Shown here: in pieces, positions 1 through 7,293 of the stretch
Numbering within the stretch: position 1 is the first letter of the stretch
Layout: each line of letters opens with the position of its first letter
Source: Kribbella albertanoniae
GTDB taxonomy: Bacteria > Actinomycetota > Actinomycetes > Propionibacteriales > Kribbellaceae
DNA: 64,000 nucleotides
Direction of reading: 5' to 3'
Assembly: GCF_004348455.1 (NCBI RefSeq)
Contig: NZ_SMKA01000006.1
Location: 1 to 64,000 of the forward strand
The notes under the pieces: model-generated
Told to the model about the DNA's origin: nothing
The model's database searches: none
The model's input: the letters and a program-made list of their open reading frames with translations, nothing else
Translations under genes and position numbers: made by a program

Positions 1-1
1 G

Positions 2-517
2 GATCGGAGTGATCGGGCCGGGGCCTGGGTGGCGCGAGCCGCTCTGGAACCGTCGGAGCCGATGCTGGTTCCGGACACGCCCGAGCTGCCGACGGCGGTG
101 GTCGATGTGCGTGATCTCGTCGCCTGGTTGCTGGACCTCGCAACCGAGGGCAGGACCGGCACGTTCGATGCCGTCGGTCCGGTCGTGCCGTTCAGTGAGT
201 GGATCGAGCTCGCGCGGGAGATCGGCGGTCACACCGGACCAGTCGTGCCGGCGAAATCGGAGTGGCTCGAAGAGCAGAAGGTTGAGCCGTACATGGGGCC
301 CGAGTCGCTGACGATGTGGATGTTCGACCCGGAGTATGCCGGTTGGTCCTGCCGGAGCGGGGCTGCGGCGCTGGCGGCGGGACTCGTGCATCGGCCACGG
401 CGTGACTTCCTGGTCGACACGCTTGCCTGGGAGCGCGAGCTGGGGCTGGAGCGGGAGCGTCGGGCCGGCCTGAGCCTCAGCAAGGAGAAGGAGTTGATCG
501 CGGCCCTGGAGCAGTAG
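2..517 (+). CDS. NAD-dependent epimerase/reductase family protein, C-terminal part (5' truncated)
   Basis: The reading frame is open to the first base of the window, so this is the last 171 codons of a longer gene. The residues beginning DRSDRAG and the later VRDLVAWLL stretch resemble the C-terminal half of NAD-dependent epimerase/dehydratase proteins of actinobacteria, where the substrate-domain part ends in a helical tail. The Rossmann GxxGxxG motif would lie upstream of the window and is not visible, so the family call rests on the tail only. The end is well defined (TAG). The metallophosphoesterase gene follows after 11 bp, close enough for co-transcription. Confidence 0.6.
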   Translation, partial: DRSDRAGAWVARAALEPSEPMLVPDTPELPTAVVDVRDLVAWLLDLATEGRTGTFDAVGPVVPFSEWIELAREIGGHTGPVVPAKSEWLEEQKVEPYMGPESLTMWMFDPEYAGWSCRSGAAALAAGLVHRPRRDFLVDTLAWERELGLERERRAGLSLSKEKELIAALEQ

Positions 518-528
518 AGGGTAGGAGG

Positions 529-1020
529 ATGCGGCTGGTGCTGATTTCGGACACCCATCTGCCGGTGCGGGCGAAACGGCTGCCTGATCCGGTGTGGCAG
601 GCGATCGACGAGGCCGATGTGGTGATTCACGCCGGCGACTGGGTGAATGTCGCGCTCCTCGACGAGCTGGAGGCGCGAGCCGCCCGATTGATCGGCTGCT
701 GGGGCAACAACGACGGTCCCGAGCTGCGTGCCCGGTTGCCGGAGGTTGCGCGGGTAACGCTCGACGGGCTGGCCGTGGCCGTCGTACACGAGACTGGTAC
801 GTCGAAAGGTCGCGAGGAGCGCTGCGAGCGGGTGTACCCGGGAGTAGACCTGCTCGTCTTCGGGCACAGCCACATCCCGTGGGACACCACGACCCCGCGG
901 GGAATGCGCCTGCTGAATCCGGGATCGCCGACGGATCGGCGGCGGCAGCCGTACTGCACGTTCCAGACGGCCGCCATCACGGCCGGCCGGCTGGAGAAAG
1001 TTGCCCTACACAACCTTTAG
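529..1020 (+). CDS. Metallophosphoesterase, YfcE/MJ0936-like
   Basis: A 163-aa calcineurin-like phosphoesterase of the short YfcE/MJ0936 class. Metal-ligand motifs appear in order: D8-T-H10, G-D37, G-N-N61-D62 and the late GHSH near residue 111, which together form the di-metal site. Length matches the family (about 160-170 aa). These enzymes are cytosolic Mn2+/Ni2+-dependent phosphodiesterases with broad activity on model phosphodiesters; the in vivo substrate cannot be read from the sequence. An RBS-like GTAGGAGG precedes the ATG. It probably shares a transcript with the epimerase-like gene upstream and ends before a strong inverted repeat at 1079-1138. Confidence 0.85.
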   Translation: MRLVLISDTHLPVRAKRLPDPVWQAIDEADVVIHAGDWVNVALLDELEARAARLIGCWGNNDGPELRARLPEVARVTLDGLAVAVVHETGTSKGREERCERVYPGVDLLVFGHSHIPWDTTTPRGMRLLNPGSPTDRRRQPYCTFQTAAITAGRLEKVALHNL

Positions 1021-1078
1021 CCGAAACGCTTGATCACGACCGTGAGCCCTGCCCCGGCGTAGGATCTGGGCATGGCTT

Positions 1079-1138
1079 CGGCCGGGCGCGGAGGGGTGTC
1101 GCCGTACCACCGAGTTACGGCGTCCTCGCGCCCGGCCG
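1079..1138. terminator. Nested inverted repeat, bidirectional terminator candidate
   Basis: Arms of 12 bp at 1079-1090 and 1127-1138 are perfectly complementary (CGGCCGGGCGCG and CGCGCCCGGCCG). A second inverted repeat, CGCCGTA/TACGGCG, is nested inside at 1100-1106 and 1116-1122. It sits between the convergent genes ending at 1020 (+) and 1168 (-). There is no U-tract, as is common in actinobacteria. Confidence 0.6.
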
Positions 1139-1167
1139 ATCGTCGTACCGGGTGCTGAGCTGCTGGA

Positions 1168-1323
1168 TCAGGCGTGCGCAGCGTGCTTCACGCGCTCCTT
1201 GAGGCGGTCACGCACCTCTTCGGGCGTGTAGGCGCGACGCTTCCGCTCGCCCCGTGCGATCACCACGCCCGTAGCGGCCACGCCGACGAGCCCCGCAAGT
1301 CCTACGACCTTCCATACCTTCAT
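1168..1323 (-). CDS. Small single-pass membrane protein, 51 aa
   Basis: A short gene of 51 codons plus TGA on the minus strand. The protein begins MKVWKVVGLAGLVG and continues with an Ala/Val/Gly-rich hydrophobic segment (residues 5-23), followed by a basic patch ARGERKRR and a charged helix-like tail (TPEEVRDRLKERVKHAA). This is the layout of a small inner-membrane anchor with a cytosolic helical tail. I do not know its function. It is divergent from the gene at 1342 with only 18 bp between start codons, and a minus-strand TAGATT (1336-1331) sits about 7 nt before the ATG, suggesting a leaderless transcript. Confidence 0.7.
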   Translation of the reverse strand: MKVWKVVGLAGLVGVAATGVVIARGERKRRAYTPEEVRDRLKERVKHAAHA

Positions 1324-1328
1324 GGCGA

Positions 1329-1337
1329 CTAATCTAG
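1329..1337. promoter_or_regulatory. Overlapping divergent -10 elements for leaderless transcripts
   Basis: The 7-bp TAATCTA at 1330-1336 reads TAATCT on the plus strand and TAGATT on the minus strand, both fitting TANNNT. Each lies 6-7 nt before a start codon: GTG at 1342 (+) and ATG at 1323 (-). Neither gene has a Shine-Dalgarno sequence in the 18-bp gap, so both are probably transcribed from their first codon. Confidence 0.5.
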
Positions 1338-1341
1338 CGAC

Positions 1342-1977
1342 GTGGAAAGCCGGATTTCACTGGATGACGCTACGGATCTGACACGAACAGGTGACATTTG
1401 GCTGTTCCGCGGTGAGAGTGCCGCCGATCGAGCGATCCAGACGATGACGAACAGCCCTGTCAACCATGTCGGGATGGCGATCGTGCTCGACGATCTGCCG
1501 CCGCTGATGTGGCACGCGGAGCTCGGGAAGTCGCTGCCGGACATGTGGACCGGTACGCACCAGCGCGGTGTGCAGCTGCACGACCTGCGCGACTCGGTCA
1601 CGGTGTGGGCGCGCAAGTACGGTCAGCGCGGCTGGCTGCGGCAGCTGGATCACCCGGTCACGCACGACATGGAGGACGCCGTACTGCGGACTGTCGCGCG
1701 CCTGGACGGTACGCCGTTCCCGTCGACGGCTCGGCTTGCTTCGCGCTGGGTGCGCGGGCGGATCCCGGCGCTGAAGCGCGGCCGGCGCGAGCTCGAGCTG
1801 GAGTTCGCGTACTGCGCCGAGGTCGTTGCGGTCACGTACGAGGAGATGGGACTGCTGATGCCGGGGAAGCGGCCGAACTGGTACGACCCGGGCCGGTTCT
1901 GGAGCGGTGACGAACTCGCGCTGATGCACGGCGCGAAACTCGGCGCCGAGATCGCGGTCGACGTCCCCGCCGAGTGA
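1342..1977 (+). CDS. Permuted papain-like (YiiX/YaeF, NlpC/P60 superfamily) hydrolase
   Basis: A 211-aa protein with the permuted NlpC/P60 layout: an early His in the strand motif NHVGMAIV (H42) and a later Cys in EFAYCAEVV (C158). In YiiX/YaeF-like proteins these form the catalytic dyad in this swapped order. Members cleave amide or acyl bonds, and the substrate is unknown here. There is no signal peptide, so it should act in the cytosol. The start is GTG with no RBS and a -10 hexamer just upstream, fitting leaderless translation. The assignment rests on the two motifs and their order; overall sequence is divergent. Confidence 0.6.
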   Translation: MESRISLDDATDLTRTGDIWLFRGESAADRAIQTMTNSPVNHVGMAIVLDDLPPLMWHAELGKSLPDMWTGTHQRGVQLHDLRDSVTVWARKYGQRGWLRQLDHPVTHDMEDAVLRTVARLDGTPFPSTARLASRWVRGRIPALKRGRRELELEFAYCAEVVAVTYEEMGLLMPGKRPNWYDPGRFWSGDELALMHGAKLGAEIAVDVPAE

Positions 1978-2065
1978 GTGCCCGCGGAGTGAGTGCACGG
2001 AAACTGTCGGTGGCCTCTGACAGGCTTGTTGTGGGTCGGGAGAACCGAGCTCGAGGAGGCCCGCG

Positions 2066-3304
2066 ATGTATGCCGTGATCGACACTGAGACCACCGGCCT
2101 GTTGCCGAGCCATCGGCACCGGGTGATCGAGATTGCGGTTGTCCTGCTGGACGCGCGTGGGCAGGTCGAGGACGAGTGGGTCACGTTGCTGAATCCGCAG
2201 CGCGACCTCGGACCCCAGCACATCCACGGGATTCTCACTGCCGATGTGCTGGAGGCGCCGGAGTTCGTTGCCGTGGCGCGGCGGTTGGGAGAGCTGCTGG
2301 CCGGGCGGATGGTGGTCGGGCACAACGTCGAGTTCGATCTCGGATTCCTGCGGGCGGAGTTCGCTCGGCTCGGGTTCGTGGTGCCGCTGTTCACCGAGCG
2401 CTCGATGTGCACGATGGCGCTCGCGGGGCATCTGTATCCGGGAGCGAAGCGGACGCTCGGTGCGTGCTGCGCTGCGGCTGGGATCTCACTCGAGGGCTGG
2501 CACTCGGCGCTGGCCGATACGCGGGCCACGGCTGAGCTGTTTGGCCGGTATTTACAAGAGTTTCCGTCCCCGCCGCCCTGGCAGTGGGCGTACGAAGAGG
2601 TTCGCGGTTGGCGCTGGCCGGAGTTGCCGAAGCATGAGTTCACGCCGACTGTGCGGCCGGTGCATGCCGGTGGCCGGCACGGGTGGATGAGTCGCCTCGT
2701 CGACCAGTTGCCGCGGGTTCCGGAGCCGCCGCAGGCCGACTCCTACCTGGCGCTGCTCGACGGCATCCTGGCGAATCGGGAGATCACCGCGACCGACGCC
2801 GATCAGCTGGTGCAGGTCGCGACCGAGCTCGGGCTGACGCGGCTGGAGGTCCAGGATCTCCACTGTGACTACGTTTCCGGGCTTGCCGAGGGGATGTGGG
2901 CAGCCGGTGGGCTCACGCCGGAGCGGCGCAGCGATCTCGACCGGGTCGCGGTGATGCTGGGGTATCTCGAGTCCGATGTGGACGATGCCTTGCTCCGCGC
3001 AAGCTCGGGCCGGTACGTCGTGCCCTCGCGTCCCGGTGCGAACGGGTTTCCGCCGGGAAGCACGCTGGTGTTCACCGGCGACATGATCGAGCCGCGCGAG
3101 GTGTGGTGGGATCGCGCGGTCGCAGCTGGGTTCGCCCCGCAGGAGGCCGTGCGGCCGGACACGACGTTCGTGGTCGCGGCCGACCCGGACAGCCTGTCGG
3201 TGAAGGCACGAGCAGCCCGGGAGTACGGCGTACCGATCGTATCGGTGGATGCGTTCCGGCGACTGCTACCGCCTCCGGAGGAGAGACAGCAGCACGCGAG
3301 TTAG
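2066..3304 (+). CDS. DnaQ-like 3'-5' exonuclease with C-terminal BRCT domain
   Basis: A 412-aa protein. The N-terminal ~165 residues are a DEDDh exonuclease: D6 and E8 in VIDTETTG, the second Asp in GHNVEFDLGFL near residue 92, and HSALADTRA near 155 carrying the His and last Asp. The C-terminal part from about 330 (GSTLVFTGDM to the end) is a BRCT domain of the DNA ligase/RFC1 type. The middle (200-320) is helical and not recognised. Related actinobacterial proteins are annotated as epsilon-like exonucleases. Role in proofreading or repair-end trimming is inferred. RBS GAGGAGG lies 8 nt before the ATG. Confidence 0.85.
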   Translation: MYAVIDTETTGLLPSHRHRVIEIAVVLLDARGQVEDEWVTLLNPQRDLGPQHIHGILTADVLEAPEFVAVARRLGELLAGRMVVGHNVEFDLGFLRAEFARLGFVVPLFTERSMCTMALAGHLYPGAKRTLGACCAAAGISLEGWHSALADTRATAELFGRYLQEFPSPPPWQWAYEEVRGWRWPELPKHEFTPTVRPVHAGGRHGWMSRLVDQLPRVPEPPQADSYLALLDGILANREITATDADQLVQVATELGLTRLEVQDLHCDYVSGLAEGMWAAGGLTPERRSDLDRVAVMLGYLESDVDDALLRASSGRYVVPSRPGANGFPPGSTLVFTGDMIEPREVWWDRAVAAGFAPQEAVRPDTTFVVAADPDSLSVKARAAREYGVPIVSVDAFRRLLPPPEERQQHAS

Positions 3305-3313
3305 GGTGCGCAC

Positions 3314-3847
3314 GTGGAGACTGCTGAGCTGGGGCGACGGATCTATCAGACTGCGCATTTGACCGGCGAGTTCCTGCTGCGGTCGGGACAGGTGACGGGG
3401 GAGTACTTCGACAAGTACCGCTTCGAGGCCGACCCGATGCTGCTCGACGAGGTCGCAGCGGCGATGGTCGCGCTGGTCCCTGCCGACACCGAGGTCCTGG
3501 CTGGCCTTGAGATGGGCGGCATCCCCGTGGTGACCGCCCTCAGCCGGCACACCGGCCTGCCCTGCGCCTTCGTCCGCAAACGCGCGAAGGAGTACGGCAC
3601 CCGCCGGCTCGCCGAAGGAGCCGACGTGGCGGGCCGCCGAGTGACGATCGTGGAAGACGTGGTCACCACCGGCGGCCAGATCGTCCTCTCCACCCAAGAC
3701 CTCCGCACAGCAGGCGCCACCATCACCCACGCCGTCTGCGTCATCAACCGCAACCCCACCACGCCCGACCCGCTGACCGAAGCCGGCCTGACCCTGCACG
3801 CATTGCTTACCCCCGCCGACTTAACCTCCGGCGAACACCTCGGCTGA
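3314..3847 (+). CDS. pyrE: Orotate phosphoribosyltransferase-like protein
   Basis: A 177-aa type I phosphoribosyltransferase. The PRPP-binding motif VTIVEDVVTTGG (residues 110-121) is intact, and the N-terminal segment (TGEFLLRSGQVTGEYFDKYRFE) matches the FxLxSGxxSxxYxD region of orotate phosphoribosyltransferases. The reaction would be orotate plus PRPP to OMP in pyrimidine synthesis. No other pyr genes are nearby, so it may be a stand-alone pyrE or a paralogue. Start is GTG, 10 nt after the exonuclease stop. The 3' end overlaps the convergent DUF6000-like gene by 41 bp. Confidence 0.75.
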   Translation: METAELGRRIYQTAHLTGEFLLRSGQVTGEYFDKYRFEADPMLLDEVAAAMVALVPADTEVLAGLEMGGIPVVTALSRHTGLPCAFVRKRAKEYGTRRLAEGADVAGRRVTIVEDVVTTGGQIVLSTQDLRTAGATITHAVCVINRNPTTPDPLTEAGLTLHALLTPADLTSGEHLG

Positions 3848-4490
3848 ACCACCACCACCATCGCGGACCGGCGAATTCCCAGGTCTTGAAATCTTCCTCC
3901 GCCAGTACCTGTCGACGGATACCTGGATCACCGCCGGTGGCGAGGGCGACATCGGATCGCACCCAGTCCAGGTCGTCGGCCCAAGCGCCGTCCTCGTTCC
4001 CAGGCCAGCGTTCCCAGGGCCCGTCGGTCGCGATGAACCGTTCGGAGTAGTCGGTGCCAAGTTGTTCGTCGAGATACCGCAACGTGCCGAGCGCCAAAGG
4101 CTGGCACTCGGTGATCGCCCACTCGGGTTCCTCGAGTGGCAGCGTGAGCGCGTGGTCCAGGTAGGCGACGAGGATCTGAGCGTCCTCCTCGGTGCCTAGG
4201 CTGGCCAATGCCCGGCAGTAGTCCCCGCGTAGCCTGTTCGGGCCCTCGCCCAGGAAGTCACGCCTGATCGTCGGGCGAAGGTCTGATCGGCGGCCGGCGG
4301 CGATGAACCAGGTCGCCACCCTGCCTGCTTTCAGCCCGCTTTCCAGCATCGCGTCCAGGGCCTCGGCCGGTATCCGGCGGCCGGTCCTTCGCAGTCGCCA
4401 TTGGAACCAGCGTTGCTGCCACCGGGGCATCGCCTCGGCCCAGGTGAAGCCATACACCGAGTAGCGCCGCCGCATCCACCGCCAGGCCAA
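3807..4490 (-). CDS. DUF6000-like protein
   Basis: A 227-aa protein rich in Trp and Arg, with the segment YCRALASLGTEEDAQIL and an aromatic C-terminal run of Trp. It resembles the DUF6000 family found in Streptomyces and relatives, of unknown function. The start is a TTG with GGGAG 4-5 nt upstream; an internal ATG lies 5 codons in. It is the last gene of a likely three-gene minus-strand unit (FBP-like, 82-aa protein, this gene). Its 3' end overlaps the end of the pyrE-like gene on the other strand. Confidence 0.6.
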   Translation of the reverse strand: MAWRWMRRRYSVYGFTWAEAMPRWQQRWFQWRLRRTGRRIPAEALDAMLESGLKAGRVATWFIAAGRRSDLRPTIRRDFLGEGPNRLRGDYCRALASLGTEEDAQILVAYLDHALTLPLEEPEWAITECQPLALGTLRYLDEQLGTDYSERFIATDGPWERWPGNEDGAWADDLDWVRSDVALATGGDPGIRRQVLAEEDFKTWEFAGPRWWWWFSRGVRRRLSRRG

Positions 4491-4513
4491 TCGCTCCCGG
4501 CGGTCCTCGCCGT

Positions 4514-4762
4514 TCAGTCCTCGGCTTCTTCTATTTCGAAGCGGAGTTGTTTGCCGGAGCGGATGCGTTCGATGGCGGCCAGGCAGGCGGCTTCGCTCAT
4601 GTGGACGCCGATCTCGGCGAGTTTGTGCAGGAGGACGCGGGCGGCGTCCTCGGCGGAGCGGGCGCTGGACTCGTTGATCGCTTCGATCGTGGTGGCGGTG
4701 AGACGCTCACGGATGTCCGGGTGGGCCTCGTGAATCTCGTGGGTGATCCTGAACTCCGTCAT
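4514..4762 (-). CDS. Hypothetical protein, 82 aa
   Basis: A small acidic, mostly helical protein (HEIHEAHPDIRERLTATTIEAI..., ending EIEEAED). No motif, signal peptide or membrane segment is recognised. It lies 24 bp after the FBP-like gene and 23 bp before the DUF6000-like gene on the same strand, which suggests co-transcription. Function unknown. Confidence 0.55.
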   Translation of the reverse strand: MTEFRITHEIHEAHPDIRERLTATTIEAINESSARSAEDAARVLLHKLAEIGVHMSEAACLAAIERIRSGKQLRFEIEEAED

Positions 4763-4786
4763 GGGATCAGCGTAGTGCCCGGACGG

Positions 4787-5275
4787 TCAGGTGAGGACTC
4801 GCGAAACGAAGGTGTCCAGGCGGTCGGCCAGGCGGTCGATGCGGCGTTCGGGGGAGATGGTCTCGCCTTGCGGTACGTCGAGGTCGCGGAGGCCGCGGAG
4901 GTAGAGGGAGCAGGCCAGATCGGCGCAGATGTAGGTGCCGACCGTGTTGCCCTCGCGGCCGGGTTTGCCGGCGCGGCGGGCGGCGAAGAGGGCGACGTCG
5001 GTGATCTGGTGGGCGGTGTTGCAGAGGTCGCAGAGGCCGGTGCCGCGGCGGGGTTTGGTGCTCGCCTGGGTGTTGAGTGCGATCCCGGTGACGCCGCCGT
5101 CCCGTTGGACAACGAGATAGCCGCGGTTCGGGGCCTTCGGGTCACGCCAGCCGAGGAAGTCGAGTGACTCCCACGGCAGCTCGGTGAGCCCCGGCGGCGG
5201 GGTCATCGCCTTGACCAGGCTCCTGGTCGAATTGACGAACGAGCCTCTGATCTCGTCGATGCTGAGCGGTTCCAC
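4787..5275 (-). CDS. FBP-type treble-clef zinc-finger protein (EF-G-binding, FusB-like)
   Basis: A 162-aa protein with the FBP C-terminal zinc finger: C82-x2-C85 in LCDLCNTAHQ and C117-x4-C122 in ICADLACSLY. FusB/FBP proteins bind elongation factor G and release it from stalled ribosomes; FusB itself gives fusidic acid resistance. Chromosomal actinobacterial copies are common and their role is less clear. The GTG at 5275 was chosen over the ATG at 5305 because GGAAGGA lies 5 nt upstream and the protein then starts with the usual xEPLSIDEIRGSFVN. Confidence 0.75.
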   Translation of the reverse strand: MEPLSIDEIRGSFVNSTRSLVKAMTPPPGLTELPWESLDFLGWRDPKAPNRGYLVVQRDGGVTGIALNTQASTKPRRGTGLCDLCNTAHQITDVALFAARRAGKPGREGNTVGTYICADLACSLYLRGLRDLDVPQGETISPERRIDRLADRLDTFVSRVLT

Positions 5276-5362
5276 CTCGGTCCTTCCGTTGATCCGGCCA
5301 TCCATCAGACCTGGCCGGGCCCACCGCTCGCAACCGAAATACCGAGATAGTTGCCAATGGCA

Positions 5363-5755
5363 TCAACCGTCGAGATAGCCCGTACTGCGGGTGTCGTCGT
5401 GGTTGCGGAGATCGACGCCGAAGTCGACCCAGGCCTTCAGCCGGAGCAGGATCGAGACGTCGTCGCTGAGGTGCGGACCGTCCTGGCCGATTACCGTGAG
5501 GTCGGTCCCGCCGTCCTCGTCGGGGGTGAGATTGAACGTGAGGACGCGGTCGTCGTACCAGGTGAAGCGGTAGCGGCGGTCCTGGACGGCCTCCTCGATC
5601 CGGGCCTGCGTCGTACTGCCGTCGGGGAAGGTGAAGCTGATGGTGCCGTCCGACTCGGGCGCGTCGGCCCAGTACCGCGAGCGGCCGCCCGGTGTGCTCA
5701 GGGCGCGGTAGACGTCACTCGGGCCGGACTTGAAGTGGAGTTTCCACGTGGGCAA
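5363..5755 (-). CDS. SRPBCC (START/AHSA1-like) domain protein
   Basis: A 130-aa protein with the SRPBCC hydrophobic-pocket fold: N-terminal strand PTWKLHF, helix PSDVYRALSTPGGRSRYWADA, central strands, and a C-terminal helix SILLRLKAWVDFGVDLRN. Such proteins bind small hydrophobic ligands or act in stress responses; no substrate can be read. The TTG at 5755 is preferred because AAAGG lies 8 nt upstream; the frame also extends to a TTG at 5788. It stands alone, divergent from the gene at 5958. Confidence 0.6.
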   Translation of the reverse strand: MPTWKLHFKSGPSDVYRALSTPGGRSRYWADAPESDGTISFTFPDGSTTQARIEEAVQDRRYRFTWYDDRVLTFNLTPDEDGGTDLTVIGQDGPHLSDDVSILLRLKAWVDFGVDLRNHDDTRSTGYLDG

Positions 5756-5957
5756 ACCGGAACACCTTTCACGGGGCGGGGCGGGCAATCGATTTCGCGC
5801 CAGGCTGCAGAGTGCGCAGACGGGCAGAGCAGGTGGTCTAGTCCAAGGTTAGACCCCGTTGTGTGGCGGTGCGATCACGATCGGAGTGGCCGGGTTCGGC
5901 CCGCGGCCCGGCTGGGGACACTGACGATGAGTGCCGACGAGGTCGAGGGGTCCGCCG

Positions 5958-6452
5958 ATGATCGACACAAAAATCACCCGCTGGTTGTTCGGTCGCGCCC
6001 GGGTACAGCGACGGGTGCCGGAGCGCTTCCGGCCGCGCGGGACGAGTTCGAAGGTGAGCCGGCTCGCCGACCGGTACGACGCGGAGGTGGATACCGCTCT
6101 GCAGCGTCTCTGGCCGAAGGCGCGGATCTATCACGACCGCGAGTTCACCCGGGATCGGGCCGACTTCCTGCTCGTGGTGCGCGGGCGCGGGGTGATGGTC
6201 GAGACCAAGGTGAAGAGCGATCCGGGCGTGTTCCGCGGCTCCACGCTGCCGCCGCTGCTGGATCGGTTGCAGCGTGACGGGCGGCGGCTGGTCGTCGTCC
6301 TCAACCAGGGTGATCCCACGCCGGCCCGGGCGCTTGTCGCGGACATGCTCGGCGACAAAGGCTGTGTCGTCGTCTGGTCGGGTCCGCAGCACGACGCCGA
6401 CCTGTACGGCGCCGTCGAAGCCCTCCTCCGGCAGATGGTCCGCCACCAGTAG
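5958..6452 (+). CDS. Putative PD-(D/E)XK/NERD-like nuclease-fold protein
   Basis: A 164-aa protein. The segment RADFLLVVRGRGVMVETKVKS carries D69 and E82-T-K84, the D-x(n)-ExK pattern of the PD-(D/E)XK nuclease fold, preceded by a helical region and a strand (ARIYHDREF) as in NERD or Mrr-like proteins. No DNA-binding or helicase domain is fused. The ATG at 5958 was chosen because GAGGGG lies 8 nt upstream; the frame is open to 5931. It is followed by a perfect terminator hairpin at 6467. Whether it is a nuclease or an inactive relative cannot be told. Confidence 0.5.
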   Translation: MIDTKITRWLFGRARVQRRVPERFRPRGTSSKVSRLADRYDAEVDTALQRLWPKARIYHDREFTRDRADFLLVVRGRGVMVETKVKSDPGVFRGSTLPPLLDRLQRDGRRLVVVLNQGDPTPARALVADMLGDKGCVVVWSGPQHDADLYGAVEALLRQMVRHQ

Positions 6453-6466
6453 TTGGAGGTAGTGAA

Positions 6467-6496
6467 GCAGCGCGGAGAGGGGCGTCTCCGCGCTGC
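6467..6496. terminator. Perfect 12-bp stem-loop between convergent genes
   Basis: GCAGCGCGGAGA at 6467-6478 pairs perfectly with TCTCCGCGCTGC at 6485-6496 around a 6-nt loop. It lies between the convergent genes ending at 6452 (+) and 6553 (-), so it is likely a bidirectional terminator. Confidence 0.8.
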
Positions 6497-6552
6497 TGGC
6501 TTCGGCACGCGAGGTGTGCCGAACGGCGGCGAACCGAAGGTCTAAGAACCGG

Positions 6553-7107
6553 CTAGCAAGAGGTCGCGGCGGTACGGCCGCCGTCGACGATCCAGCGGGC
6601 GTTCTGCTGCTGGACCCGCATCTGGTCGAGCCAGCGCGTAGGGGTGCCGGCCGGGAGGACCCGGCGGCCGGAGGCGTCCACCGTGCTGGCGGCGGTCGTG
6701 TCGTAGCAGGCGGTCACGATGACGCCGTTGGAGGCGAGGGTGCGCTTGGCCCAGAGGACCTTGGTGACGCCGGTGTTGCGCAGCTTCTTGGTCCGGTAGT
6801 ACTTCGCCTGGACGCTGATCGACTGGAAGAGCTTCGTCGTCATCAGTGGTTTGAGTTGCGCGGTCTGTACGCCGCCGCTGCGCATCATCTCGTCGAGCGC
6901 GGCGCGGTAGTCGTAGTACGCGTTGACGACGGGGTCGGCGGAGCCGCTGGCCGGCCCGCTGACCTGCTCGGTGAGACTTTGTTTCGACGCCTTCTTGGCG
7001 CCGGGGGACGAGGCAGCGACGTCGGACGACGCCCCCTCGTTACCGCACCCGGCGAGAACCATCACCGGGACAAGTACGGCGGAAACTGCCAGACTCCGAA
7101 TGCGCAT
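6553..7107 (-). CDS. Secreted lipoprotein of unknown function
   Basis: A 184-aa lipoprotein: basic n-region MRIRS, hydrophobic stretch, and lipobox VLAG-C21 followed by a Ser/Ala/Gly-rich linker to about residue 60. The rest (PVVNAYYDYRAALDEMM..., ending VDGGRTAATSC) resembles the NTF2-like/Mce-associated fold seen in many actinobacterial lipoproteins, which is an inference from the helix-strand pattern. The ATG at 7107 has GGAGG 6 nt upstream; the frame itself is open further to 7194. A perfect CRP/GlxR-type palindrome lies at 7195-7210, about 90 bp upstream. Confidence 0.65.
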   Translation of the reverse strand: MRIRSLAVSAVLVPVMVLAGCGNEGASSDVAASSPGAKKASKQSLTEQVSGPASGSADPVVNAYYDYRAALDEMMRSGGVQTAQLKPLMTTKLFQSISVQAKYYRTKKLRNTGVTKVLWAKRTLASNGVIVTACYDTTAASTVDASGRRVLPAGTPTRWLDQMRVQQQNARWIVDGGRTAATSC

Positions 7108-7194
7108 GCCGAACCTCCACTCTGGCCGCGCGCCGCCGACGCAGAACGTCGTTCGGCACTGACCGTGTAACGCGATGGCACGGACCGTGGTCAC

Positions 7195-7210
7195 TGTGAC
7201 CTAGGTCACA
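7195..7210. promoter_or_regulatory. CRP/GlxR-type operator
   Basis: TGTGACCTAGGTCACA is a perfect 16-bp palindrome that matches TGTGA-N6-TCACA, the CRP/GlxR consensus. It lies between the divergent lipoprotein gene (start 7107, -) and the membrane protein/two-component operon (start 7294, +), so it could control either. Confidence 0.65.
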
Positions 7211-7214
7211 GCAG

Positions 7215-7229
7215 ACCCCCTACGGGGGT
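7215..7229. repeat. Short perfect hairpin ACCCCC-tac-GGGGGT
   Basis: A 6-bp GC-rich stem with a 3-nt loop, 5 bp downstream of the CRP-type palindrome. It may be a leader hairpin of the operon starting at 7294. Confidence 0.35.
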
Positions 7230-7293
7230 ACGGGTCCCGAGTTGGCTCCGTGGCTGGAGGTGCCGGCAGCCCGAAATTTCTACGCTCGGTGAC

